Made by a program: the position numbers and the translations under genes. A stretch of DNA of 64,000 nucleotides from Hydrogenophaga borbori (GTDB lineage: Bacteria; Pseudomonadota; Gammaproteobacteria; Burkholderiales; Burkholderiaceae_C): positions 434,001 to 498,000 of the forward strand of contig NZ_QVLS01000001.1 of NCBI RefSeq assembly GCF_003417535.1, in the 5' to 3' direction. The notes under the pieces are model-generated. The model was not told the origin of the DNA. It ran no database searches and worked only from the letters and a program-made list of their open reading frames with translations. Positions 1 through 9,830 of this stretch are shown here, in pieces (position 1 is the first letter of the stretch; each line of letters opens with the position of its first letter).

Positions 1-408
1 CTTCACGACGAAGCGGAAATCGCTCGGCACCTGTTCGGCGTAGCGCCGGAACTGCACCTCGGTGAGGGCGCGGTAGAAGCTGCGGTCGATGCAGACACAA
101 CGCAGCAGCGGGTGCTGGCCATAGGCGGCCAGGCCTTGTTTGGACAGCGTGGCGTCGGGGTACCCGCGGTCCCAGACCAGGCCAGCCCAGCCCGGGTAGG
201 TCCAGGACGAGGTGCCCAGGCGAAGGCGCGGCGGCAGGGCGGCGGCCAGGGCGCGCAGGGCCTCGCTGTGCCCGGCGGGCAAGACGCCAGCGCCGCCTCG
301 GCGGCGCGCGGGTGGGCCATGGGCGGGCGGCGGTGCGGCGGGCGCTGGCGGCGGCGAGGGCGGCGAGGGCGGTGAGGAGGGCGGTCCGCCGAACAGGTCG
401 TCTTGCAT
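1..408 (-). CDS. DUF72 (YecE-like) family protein, 3' part missing
   Basis: Only the first 136 codons lie in the window; the gene runs off the left edge. After a Pro/Ala-rich leader of about 55 residues comes LRLGTSSWTYPGW (about residues 62-74), the characteristic start of the DUF72 TIM-barrel domain, followed by a CIDRSFYRALT segment typical of the family. DUF72 proteins are conserved and of unknown biochemical role. The ATG at 406-408 is the first in frame; it lies just upstream of the next gene's stop codon, on the same strand (gap 8 nt). The proline-rich extension before the domain is unusual and the true start could be further in. Confidence 0.75.
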   Translation of the reverse strand, partial: MQDDLFGGPPSSPPSPPSPPPAPAAPPPAHGPPARRRGGAGVLPAGHSEALRALAAALPPRLRLGTSSWTYPGWAGLVWDRGYPDATLSKQGLAAYGQHPLLRCVCIDRSFYRALTEVQFRRYAEQVPSDFRFVVK

Positions 409-416
409 CGGTGCCG

Positions 417-1388
417 TCAAACCGCGTGGAAGCGCCGGCGGTACTCGCCCGGCGTGAGGCCCACGAAACGGATGAACACCTTGCGGAAGGCGCTGGTGTC
501 GCCGTAGCCCACATCCCAGGCGATGCGGTCCACCGGCAGCCGGCCGAACTGCAGCATCTCGCGCGCCCGGCCCACGCGCAGGCGCTGGCAGTACTCGGTG
601 GTGGTCATGCCGGTGGCCTTCTGGAAGCGGCGCAGGAAGGTGCGCTCTTCCAGACCGGCCTGGGCCGCCAGCCTGGGCAGGGCGATGTCTTTCGCGTCGG
701 TGGCCTGCAGCCAGTGCTGCACCTTGAGAACGGCGGCGTCGCCGTGGCGCAGCCGGGGTGAGAAGGCGCTGTAGTAGCGCTGCTCGCGCCCCGGCGGATC
801 GACCAGCAGCGAGCGCGCGGTCTCCACCATCACCGTGGCCCCCAGGGTGCGGTCGATCAGGCGCATGCCCAGGTCGGTCCAGGCCATGGCGCCGCCGGCG
901 GTGAGGATGTCGCCGTCGTCGACGATCAGCTGGTCGGTGTCGAGCCGCACACCGGGGAAGCGGTCCTGGAAGGCCTCGGCGTAGCGCCAGTGGGTGGTGA
1001 TGGTGCGCCCGACGAGCAGGCCGGTTTCGCCCAGCACAAAGGCGCCCGCGCAGACCGAGGCCAGGGCCACACCGGCCGCGTGCCGCTCGCGCAGCCAGGC
1101 GCCGAAGGGCGCCGCCGCTTCGCGCGCCAGCGGCGGGTTCAGGCTGGGGGGCAGCACCAGCACGGCGGGCGTGCCCTCCTGGCCGGGGGCGCTGTCGAAC
1201 ACGCGCGACGGCGGGCCCTGCTCATGCAGCTGCCAGTGGCTCACGCGCAGGGCGTGGGCGGTGCCGCCCACGCGCGGGGTGGCGGTGCGCGAGGCGTAGT
1301 CGAAGAGGTCGCTCATGCCCAGCACGGCGGCCTGCTGCGCGCCGGGGTAGAGCACGAGGCCGATTTCGGTGGGGGCGGGGGAGGGCAT
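417..1388 (-). CDS. GlxA-type AraC family transcriptional regulator (DJ-1/PfpI + HTH)
   Basis: A 323-residue cytoplasmic regulator. Residues about 5-190 form a DJ-1/PfpI (class I glutamine amidotransferase-like) domain with the nucleophile-elbow-like [15 protein letters not shown]. Residues about 215-320 hold a two-helix-turn-helix AraC DNA-binding domain, including [19 protein letters not shown] and the family signature near [12 protein letters not shown]. Such proteins usually regulate a neighbouring catabolic gene in response to a nitrogenous or amide metabolite; the domain probably binds the ligand rather than catalysing. It is divergent from the isochorismatase-like hydrolase across 117 bases, so that gene is the likeliest target. 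The ATG at 1386-1388 was chosen because it opens directly onto the domain; the frame stays open further upstream by chance. Confidence 0.88.
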   Translation of the reverse strand: MPSPAPTEIGLVLYPGAQQAAVLGMSDLFDYASRTATPRVGGTAHALRVSHWQLHEQGPPSRVFDSAPGQEGTPAVLVLPPSLNPPLAREAAAPFGAWLRERHAAGVALASVCAGAFVLGETGLLVGRTITTHWRYAEAFQDRFPGVRLDTDQLIVDDGDILTAGGAMAWTDLGMRLIDRTLGATVMVETARSLLVDPPGREQRYYSAFSPRLRHGDAAVLKVQHWLQATDAKDIALPRLAAQAGLEERTFLRRFQKATGMTTTEYCQRLRVGRAREMLQFGRLPVDRIAWDVGYGDTSAFRKVFIRFVGLTPGEYRRRFHAV

Positions 1389-1505
1389 GTGTCGATTCTG
1401 CCCCTTGGAATGTCGATGACGCCACTGTGCGCCGGCGGGCACCCCAGGGATCATTCGTTCGCCCCTTTTCCGGGACGGACGACGCTTGAACCCACGGAGA
1501 ACCGA

Positions 1506-2054
1506 ATGCCCGCCAGCGCCCTGGTCGTGATCGACCTGCAGAACGAGTATTTCCCCACCGGCCAACTGCCCCTGGTCGGCATCGAGGCGGCCACCGCCAA
1601 CGCGGCACGCGTGATCGCCAAGGCCCGCGCCCAGGGCGTGCCGGTGGTCCACGTGCGGCACGAGGCCGGTCGGCCCGACGCGCCGGTGTTCAGGCCAGGC
1701 ACGCCCAACGTGCAGATCCACGCCTCGGTGGCGCCCGCCGAGGGCGAGGCGGTGATCGTCAAGCACTTTCCCAATGCGTTTCGCGAGACGCCGCTGAAGG
1801 CGCTGCTGGACGAGCTGGGCGTGCGCGAGCTGGTGATCGTGGGCGCCATGAGCCACATGTGCATCGACGCCGGCACCCGCGCCGCCGCCGATCTGGGCTA
1901 TGCCGTGACCGTGGTGCACGACGCCTGCGCCACGCGCGACCTGGTGTTTGGCGGGCAGACGGTGCCGGCGGCACAGGTGCACGCCGCTTTCATGGCAGCG
2001 CTGGGGGCGTCGTACGCCACGCTCAGCACCACCGAGGCCTTGTTGGCGCGCTGA
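1506..2054 (+). CDS. isochorismatase-family cysteine hydrolase
   Basis: A 182-residue single-domain hydrolase. The catalytic triad is visible as Asp10 in [10 protein letters not shown], Lys86 in [10 protein letters not shown] and Cys119 in [12 protein letters not shown], so it should be active. The family includes isochorismatase, nicotinamidase, N-carbamoylsarcosine amidase and other amidases; the substrate cannot be told from sequence. A CGGAGA ribosome-binding site lies seven bases before the ATG. It is divergent from the AraC/DJ-1 regulator, an arrangement often seen for inducible amide or carbamoyl hydrolases. Confidence 0.88.
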   Translation: MPASALVVIDLQNEYFPTGQLPLVGIEAATANAARVIAKARAQGVPVVHVRHEAGRPDAPVFRPGTPNVQIHASVAPAEGEAVIVKHFPNAFRETPLKALLDELGVRELVIVGAMSHMCIDAGTRAAADLGYAVTVVHDACATRDLVFGGQTVPAAQVHAAFMAALGASYATLSTTEALLAR

Positions 2055-2087
2055 AGCACGCGTGGCCGGCCGCCGCGGGTCCACGGC

Positions 2088-3062
2088 TCAGCCCTCGTCG
2101 GTATCGGGCCACCAGCGCAGCAGCCAGTGGCGCCGGTGCCGGCGCGGCGCGGTTTCGCGCTGGGGCTCCAGGCCCAGCCGCGTTTCGTCGGGCGGCGGGC
2201 GGCGCTTGCGTGCCAGCCAGCGCGGCTGGCGGCGCAGCACCAGGTGGCGCTCGATGGCGTTGTCGATCACCAAGGCCAGGTGGGCGCCGTGCGCGGGCAG
2301 GCACAGGTAGTGGTAGATGAGGCCCTCGTTGATCAGTTGCTGCAGCGCCGCCGCGTCGTGCGAGGCGCTGGCCAGCACCACCGACAGGGCCGGCGTGCGG
2401 CGTTTGGCGGCCCGCACGAGTTCCAGCGTGCCGCGCGGGTCGCCGCATTGCTGCAGCACCAGCACCGCCGGCTGGCGCTGCGCGAGCAGCGTGAGCGCAT
2501 CGGCCATGTCCTGGGCCCGCAGCAGGCGGGCAGGCGCCGGGGCCCGGCGCGCGCAGGCCTGGTCGCAGGCGCGCCCCAGCTCGGCGTCGGCCTGCACGAG
2601 CAGCACTTCTTCGTGCCGGACGGGCGAGTCGGCGTCGGCGCCCGTGTCCTGGAAATCGCTCCAGGCCAGGCGCGTGAGGCGCGACAGACGGGCCGCGTCC
2701 TGCACGTGGCGGAGCAGCCGGGCGTCGTTCCAGGGTTTGCTGATGCAGCGGAACACGTCGCCCTCGTTCAGCGCGAACACCACCGAGGAAAAATCGGCGT
2801 AACCCGCGAGCAGCAGGCGCACGGTGTGCGGCGAGGCTTCGCGGGCCTGGCGCAGGAGCTCGGTGCCGCACATGCCAGGCATGCACTGGTCGGACAGCAG
2901 CACGTCGAAGCGCTGGGCCCCCAGCAGGGCGAGCGCCTGCGCGCCGTCGCTCGCCACGACCACGTCGAATTCGCCGCGCAGCAGCCAGCGCAGCGAGCGC
3001 AACAGCGGCGGTTCGTCGTCCACGCAGAGCACTTTGGGCCGATGCCTGGCTTCGTTCTTCAT
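2088..3062 (-). CDS. response regulator with a receiver domain and a degenerate second receiver
   Basis: A 324-residue protein. Residues 9-125 form a complete receiver domain: acidic pocket VDDE (about 14-17), phosphoacceptor Asp58 in LLSDQCMPGM and the conserved Lys in ISKPW. Residues about 145-265 look like a second receiver fold ending in a similar helix, but the phosphoacceptor strand reads AVLVLQQC with Gln where Asp is expected, so it should not be phosphorylated. A basic tail follows (RKRRPPP). No DNA-binding, HD-GYP or GGDEF output domain is seen, so it probably works by protein-protein contact. No cognate kinase is adjacent. An inverted repeat lies upstream at 3159-3176. Confidence 0.82.
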   Translation of the reverse strand: MKNEARHRPKVLCVDDEPPLLRSLRWLLRGEFDVVVASDGAQALALLGAQRFDVLLSDQCMPGMCGTELLRQAREASPHTVRLLLAGYADFSSVVFALNEGDVFRCISKPWNDARLLRHVQDAARLSRLTRLAWSDFQDTGADADSPVRHEEVLLVQADAELGRACDQACARRAPAPARLLRAQDMADALTLLAQRQPAVLVLQQCGDPRGTLELVRAAKRRTPALSVVLASASHDAAALQQLINEGLIYHYLCLPAHGAHLALVIDNAIERHLVLRRQPRWLARKRRPPPDETRLGLEPQRETAPRRHRRHWLLRWWPDTDEG

Positions 3063-3158
3063 GCCGTGCCTTGGGAGGAAGGGGCAGGTCGTTCGGCTGC
3101 AGCTGGAGCGCCGACGGGCTCAGGCGCGGCATGCTAGGAACGGCGAGCGGCCGACCAC

Positions 3159-3176
3159 ATACTGCCGCTGCAGTAT
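3159..3176. promoter_or_regulatory. perfect inverted repeat between the response regulator and tex
   Basis: ATACTGC and GCAGTAT are perfect 7-base arms around a CGCT centre, in the 243-base divergent region. The site is about 100 bases upstream of the response regulator start and 130 bases before tex, fitting a dimeric repressor or activator site for either gene. The binding protein is unknown. Confidence 0.4.
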
Positions 3177-3305
3177 TCGGGCCTTCTCCCGTGCCAGCGG
3201 CGCATTTCTTGATGGCTGGCAAAGGAACCGGGCGGGGCATCGGCCTGTGGCAAACTCCCGCGCTTCGTGAAGTGAGGCACCCCTTGGGGGGCCACCGGGA
3301 GACCC

Positions 3306-5645
<2,340 letters not shown>

Positions 5646-5720
5646 GCGGCGCATCAAGTTCCGCTGCCGCGTGCCGATAGGGCAGGAAGCGACAACTCCG
5701 TTGACTGGCGTGCCCTGATC

Positions 5721-5792
5721 GGGGCACCGCGGAACCGGCTGTGCCGGGCCGCAGGTGCCGCCCCGAGAGGGCGCGCGCAGTGCGGCGGGGGG
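5721..5792 (-). repeat. copy A of a GC-rich interspersed intergenic repeat
   Basis: Read on the minus strand this matches 49269-49340 over about 70 bases: a C-run plus CGCCGC start, a central CCCT...GGGGCGGCACC, then GCGGCCCGG and an AGCCGGT..CCGNGGTGCC end. Both copies lie in intergenic DNA. The copy fills much of the 186-base gap between tex and the first HDOD gene and could also act as a transcript end. Related GC-rich palindromic elements are familiar from Comamonadaceae genomes. Confidence 0.55.
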
Positions 5793-5831
5793 GTCAATGT
5801 CAGTCCGAGGTATTCATCCCCACCGCCCGCC

Positions 5832-6659
5832 ATGGATCTTGAAGCGCTCCTGAACTACCCCGGCGCCTTGCCGGCGATGTCCCGCACCGTCGCCGACCTG
5901 ATGTCGGAGATGAACAAGGACGACCCGAGCCCCAAGCGGGTGGCCGAGCTGGTGGGGCAAGACCCCTCGCTCACCACCCGGGTGCTGCGCCTGTCCAACT
6001 CCTCCTTCTTCCGCGCCAGCCGCAAGATCGGCAGCGCCCAGGAAGCCGTGGCCATGCTGGGCATGACGCACGTGCGCTCGCTGGTCATGGCCGCCGCGCT
6101 GGGCTCCAGCTTCAAGAACGTGCCCGGTGTGAACCTGCCGCAGTTCTGGCGCTACAGCCTGCGCGTGGCCGACATCTCCAAATCCCTGGCGGGCCTGCTG
6201 CGCCAGCAGGAGTCCAATGCCTATACGGCCGGCCTGATCCACGCCATCGGCGACCTGGTGATGCACATCGCCATGCCCGATGAGATCGCCCCCCTGGACA
6301 TGGGCACGCCGCCGCTGGACCTGCAGCGCGCCCAGGCCGAACGCAACCGTTTCGACTACACCTACGCCGAGGTCGGCGCGGGCATGGTGGAGCGCTGGAA
6401 CTTCCCCCCGGCCATCGTGAGCGCGCTGAAGCACCAGACCGCGCCCTTCGACGGCGACGTGTATGACCCGCTGGCCGGCATCCTGCACCTGGCGTCCTGG
6501 CGCGCGCGCGCCGAGGAAATCCAGCTCGACGATGGCGGCCTGGCCGCCACCTTCCCGGACATGGTGGGCCTGACCCTGGGACTGGACCTGGGCAGCGTGC
6601 TGGGCAAAGACCCGGCCGAGTGGGAGTTCACCGACGCGCTGTCCGCCTTCCTGGATTGA
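5832..6659 (+). CDS. HDOD domain protein (first of two paralogues)
   Basis: A 275-residue protein made largely of an HDOD domain (about residues 10-205), the catalytically degenerate HD-like helical domain found in bacterial signalling and motility control. LVGQDPSLTTRVLRLSNSSFF and FWRYSLRVADISKSLA are typical segments. No output domain is attached, so it is probably a scaffold or adaptor. The next gene is a clear paralogue (compare AYTAGLIHAIGDLVMH here with AFTAGLIHAIGELVMH there), indicating tandem duplication. The start has little upstream Shine-Dalgarno signal. Confidence 0.88.
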   Translation: MDLEALLNYPGALPAMSRTVADLMSEMNKDDPSPKRVAELVGQDPSLTTRVLRLSNSSFFRASRKIGSAQEAVAMLGMTHVRSLVMAAALGSSFKNVPGVNLPQFWRYSLRVADISKSLAGLLRQQESNAYTAGLIHAIGDLVMHIAMPDEIAPLDMGTPPLDLQRAQAERNRFDYTYAEVGAGMVERWNFPPAIVSALKHQTAPFDGDVYDPLAGILHLASWRARAEEIQLDDGGLAATFPDMVGLTLGLDLGSVLGKDPAEWEFTDALSAFLD

Positions 6660-6752
6660 TCGCACCCCATGTCGTCGATAGTTCTAAAGAAACGCCTGCC
6701 GGTAACGATAAACAAAGCAAACACCCGACGTTCCAGCCGCAAGAGGATCGCC

Positions 6753-7613
6753 ATGCATCTCGAAAAACTGCTCAAGCAGCCTCAGGCCCTTCCGTCCGTA
6801 CCCAAGGTGGTGCGGCGCCTGATCGAAACCTTCGAGCAGGCCGACGTCGATCCCATGCTGGTGGCCTCGCTGATCGAAGAGGACCCGGTCCTCACGGCCA
6901 AGCTGCTCAAGACCGCCAACTCGGCCTTCTTCGGCTTGTCGCGCAACGTGACCAACGCGCGTGAGGCCATGAACATCCTGGGCCTCATCAAGGTGCGCGC
7001 GCTGGTGGTGGCCAGCGCCCTGGGCGAGAGCTTCCACATGGTGGGTGGCGTCAACCTCAACCAGTTCTGGCGCTACAGCCTGAACACGGCCAACCTGTCG
7101 CGCTACATCGCGCTGCCCATCCGCATCGACGAGAACACCGCCTTCACCGCCGGCCTGATCCACGCCATCGGCGAACTGGTGATGCATGTGGGCATGCCCG
7201 AGGCCATGATCGAGCTGGACCGCAACATTCCCATGCTCGACCTCAAACGCGCCAAGGCCGAGCGCAGCCTGTTCGGCTACAGCTACGCCGAGGTGGGCGC
7301 GGCGCTGGCGCGCGAATGGAAGTTCCCGCGCCGCATGATCAACGCCATCGAACACCAGACGGCACCCTTCGACAACGACGTGTACGAACCGATCGCCGGC
7401 GTCATCCACATCGGCTCCTGGCGCGCCCGCGCCGAAGAGCAGGACCTGCGGGGCGAGCTGCTCATCAACACCTACCCGGACCCGGTGGGCGTGGTGCTGG
7501 GCATCGATCCGGACACCGTGGTGGCCGAGCGCATTCCCTCGATTTCCCGCCACCCGGTGGAGGACGAGGCCAAGCCGCGCGTCGAGCCGGCCAGCGATTC
7601 CGTGCCCCACTGA
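6753..7613 (+). CDS. HDOD domain protein (second of two paralogues)
   Basis: A 286-residue HDOD protein, paralogous to the preceding gene along its whole length. The HDOD region covers about residues 5-210, with LIEEDPVLTAKLLKTANSAFF and QFWRYSLNTANLSR. I chose the ATG at 6753 because it follows an AAGAGGA site and aligns with the start of the paralogue (MHLEKLL versus MDLEALL); an in-frame ATG at 6669 would add 28 basic residues. The last 35 residues are charged and not shared. The two genes are probably co-transcribed, 93 bases apart. Confidence 0.87.
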   Translation: MHLEKLLKQPQALPSVPKVVRRLIETFEQADVDPMLVASLIEEDPVLTAKLLKTANSAFFGLSRNVTNAREAMNILGLIKVRALVVASALGESFHMVGGVNLNQFWRYSLNTANLSRYIALPIRIDENTAFTAGLIHAIGELVMHVGMPEAMIELDRNIPMLDLKRAKAERSLFGYSYAEVGAALAREWKFPRRMINAIEHQTAPFDNDVYEPIAGVIHIGSWRARAEEQDLRGELLINTYPDPVGVVLGIDPDTVVAERIPSISRHPVEDEAKPRVEPASDSVPH

Positions 7614-7637
7614 TGACCGGGGGCCGCGGCGCTCGGT

Positions 7638-7643
7638 GACAAT
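7638..7643 (+). promoter_or_regulatory. candidate -10 element for a leaderless patatin mRNA
   Basis: GACAAT lies only 8 bases before the patatin ATG and there is no Shine-Dalgarno sequence between. Transcription would start at or next to the start codon. The -35 element is poor, so this is tentative. Confidence 0.35.
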
Positions 7644-7651
7644 TCGGGCCC

Positions 7652-8749
7652 ATGCGAGCCCTGCGCCTCTATGCCGGCCCTTCGGCCTTAGACCACCTGC
7701 GCGAGCGGGGCCTGCGCCCCTCGGACGTTGGCGTCGTTCCCGCCGCGGCCGGTGGACCCAAGGGCCTCATCCTCGGGCCCATCGACCGCCTGCTGTTCGG
7801 CCACTGGCTGGCCGACGCGCCGCAACCCATCCACCTGGTGGGCGCCTCCATCGGCGCCTGGCGCATGGCCACGGCCTGTCTGCCCGACGCGGTGGGCAGT
7901 TTCGAGCGGCTCGAGCACGACTACATCCACCAGCACTATGAACTGCCGCCCGGCCAGCGCCGGCCCACGGCACAGCAGGTGAGCGAACAGTTCTCGCTCA
8001 ATCTTCAATCCTTCTACGGCGGGCGCGTCGAGCCCGTGCTGCAGCACCCGCGCTGGCGGCTGCACGTCGTCACCTCGCGCGGGCGGCGACTGCTCGCGCA
8101 CGACGGGCGCTGGCGCACGCCCTTGGGTTACCTGAGCGCCTATGCGGCCAATGCCGTGCGCCGCCCGGCGCTCGGCCAGTGGCTGGAGCGGGTGGTGTTC
8201 TCGGGGCCGGACGTGGCGGCCGGCACCACCAGCGCCTTGCCCTTCGCCACCCACGATCTGCGCACGCGCCAGATCCCGATGGGACCGCACAACTTCATGC
8301 AGGCCCTGCAGGCCAGCTGCTCCATTCCCTTCGTGCTGCGCCCGGTGGTGGATATTCCGGGCGCGCCGCACGGGCCGTACTGGGACGGTGGCATCACCGA
8401 TTACCACCTGCACCTGCACTACCGGCACGACGCCGCCGCGCCCATCGTGCTGTATCCGCACTTCCAGCGGGCGGTGGTGCCGGGCTGGCTGGACAAGGCC
8501 TGGAAGCGCCGCCACCGAAGCAGCCCCGCGCTGGACCACATGCTGGTGGTGGCGCCCGACCCCGACTGGGTGAGGCAGGCCCTGCCGGGCGGCAAGCTGC
8601 CCGATCGCAGCGACTTCGGGCGCTACGGGCAGGACCTGGCCGCGCGCGTCAGGGCCTGGGGCGCGGCCGTGAAGGCGGCGCGGCAGCTGGCGGAAGAACT
8701 GGGGGAGTGGCTGGCCCGGCCCGACGTCCGCCGGGTCGAACCGCTGTGA
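7652..8749 (+). CDS. patatin-like phospholipase
   Basis: A 365-residue patatin-family acyl hydrolase. The oxyanion stretch AAAGGPKG (about 31-38) precedes the nucleophile elbow GASIGAW with Ser66. The catalytic Asp is in the WDGGITDYHLH segment, so the Ser-Asp dyad is intact. Family members cleave lipid acyl esters; the substrate here is unknown. There is no signal peptide, so it is probably cytoplasmic or peripherally membrane-bound. The ATG has no ribosome-binding site but sits 8 bases after a -10-like GACAAT. Confidence 0.9.
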   Translation: MRALRLYAGPSALDHLRERGLRPSDVGVVPAAAGGPKGLILGPIDRLLFGHWLADAPQPIHLVGASIGAWRMATACLPDAVGSFERLEHDYIHQHYELPPGQRRPTAQQVSEQFSLNLQSFYGGRVEPVLQHPRWRLHVVTSRGRRLLAHDGRWRTPLGYLSAYAANAVRRPALGQWLERVVFSGPDVAAGTTSALPFATHDLRTRQIPMGPHNFMQALQASCSIPFVLRPVVDIPGAPHGPYWDGGITDYHLHLHYRHDAAAPIVLYPHFQRAVVPGWLDKAWKRRHRSSPALDHMLVVAPDPDWVRQALPGGKLPDRSDFGRYGQDLAARVRAWGAAVKAARQLAEELGEWLARPDVRRVEPL

Positions 8750-8768
8750 GCCCCGCGAGGCCGCGCGG

Positions 8769-8774
8769 GATAAT
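8769..8774 (+). promoter_or_regulatory. candidate -10 element for a leaderless trhO mRNA
   Basis: GATAAT (five of six consensus bases) ends 6 bases before the GTG start of trhO, and the gap CCCTGG carries no Shine-Dalgarno match. The expected transcription start coincides with the start codon. Confidence 0.45.
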
Positions 8775-8780
8775 CCCTGG

Positions 8781-9830
8781 GTGACTGCACCGTACCTCAC
8801 CGCCGCGCTCTACAAGTTCGTCGACCTGCCCGACCACGCCGATTGGCGTGAACCGCTCATCGCGCTGTGCCGGGCGCATCAGGTCAAGGGCACGCTGCTC
8901 CTGGCGGCCGAGGGCATCAACGGCACCATCGCGGGGCCTGAGGCGGGCGTGCAGGCGGTGCTGGCCTGGCTGCGGCGCGATCCGCGCCTGAGCGACCTGG
9001 AGCACAAAGTCTCCTGGTCCGAGCGGCCGCCGTTTCACCGCCTCAAGGTGCGGCTCAAGCGCGAAATCGTGACCCTGCGCGTGCCTGGCTTGCGGCCGCA
9101 AGAGCACGCCGGCCGTTACGTGAAGCCCGAGGACTGGAACGCCCTGATCGCCCAGCCGGACGTGCTGCTGATCGACACGCGCAATCACTACGAGGTCAAG
9201 ATCGGCAGCTTTGAGGGGGCGATCGACCCGGGTATCGGCGCCTTCACGGAGCTGCCCGCCTGGCTGGCGAACCAGCCGGCGCTGCAAGGCCCGGCAAAGC
9301 CGCGCGTGGCCATGTTCTGCACCGGTGGCATCCGCTGCGAGAAGTCCACGGCCCTATTGCGCCAGCAAGGGTTTGAGGAGGTGTACCACCTGCAGGGGGG
9401 CATCCTGAAGTACCTGGAAACCGTGCCTGAGGCCGAGAGCCGCTGGCGCGGCGAGTGTTTTGTGTTCGATGAGCGGGTGAGTGTGGGCCATGGTTTGAAG
9501 CCTGGCGGGCACGCGCTGTGTCGCTCCTGCCGATGGCCGCTCGACGAGACCGACCGCGCCTCGCCGCTCTACGAGGAAGGGGTGAGCTGCCCCCATTGCC
9601 ACGCCCAGCGCGGTGACGCGGACCGGGAGCGCCTGGCCGAGCGCCAACGCCAGGTCACGCTGGCGCGAGAACGCGGTCTGACCCATATCGGTTCGCCCAT
9701 TCCCATGGCCGCAGCGCCGACCGGGGCCGAAGGATCCGTTGAGGGCGGGGCGGGTCCGGTGCGGCCTGCCAGCGTTCAGGGTGCCCAGAGCCAGCCGGTG
9801 TTGTCTTCGGCGGGTTCCGTCACCCGATAG
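8781..9830 (+). CDS. trhO: tRNA uridine(34) hydroxylase TrhO (rhodanese-like)
   Basis: A 349-residue TrhO/YceA homologue, normal length for the family, which makes 5-hydroxyuridine at the tRNA wobble position. The N-terminal half (about 8-105) is the ferredoxin-like domain with LLAAEGINGTIAG; the rhodanese domain (about 120-215) carries the active loop FCTGGIRCEKS with Cys180 and Cys186. A CxxC zinc-like region, CRSCRWP and SCPHCH, follows near residues 240-280. GTG was chosen as start because it fits the family N-terminus. The last 55 bases overlap the convergent regulator gene. Confidence 0.95.
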   Translation: MTAPYLTAALYKFVDLPDHADWREPLIALCRAHQVKGTLLLAAEGINGTIAGPEAGVQAVLAWLRRDPRLSDLEHKVSWSERPPFHRLKVRLKREIVTLRVPGLRPQEHAGRYVKPEDWNALIAQPDVLLIDTRNHYEVKIGSFEGAIDPGIGAFTELPAWLANQPALQGPAKPRVAMFCTGGIRCEKSTALLRQQGFEEVYHLQGGILKYLETVPEAESRWRGECFVFDERVSVGHGLKPGGHALCRSCRWPLDETDRASPLYEEGVSCPHCHAQRGDADRERLAERQRQVTLARERGLTHIGSPIPMAAAPTGAEGSVEGGAGPVRPASVQGAQSQPVLSSAGSVTR

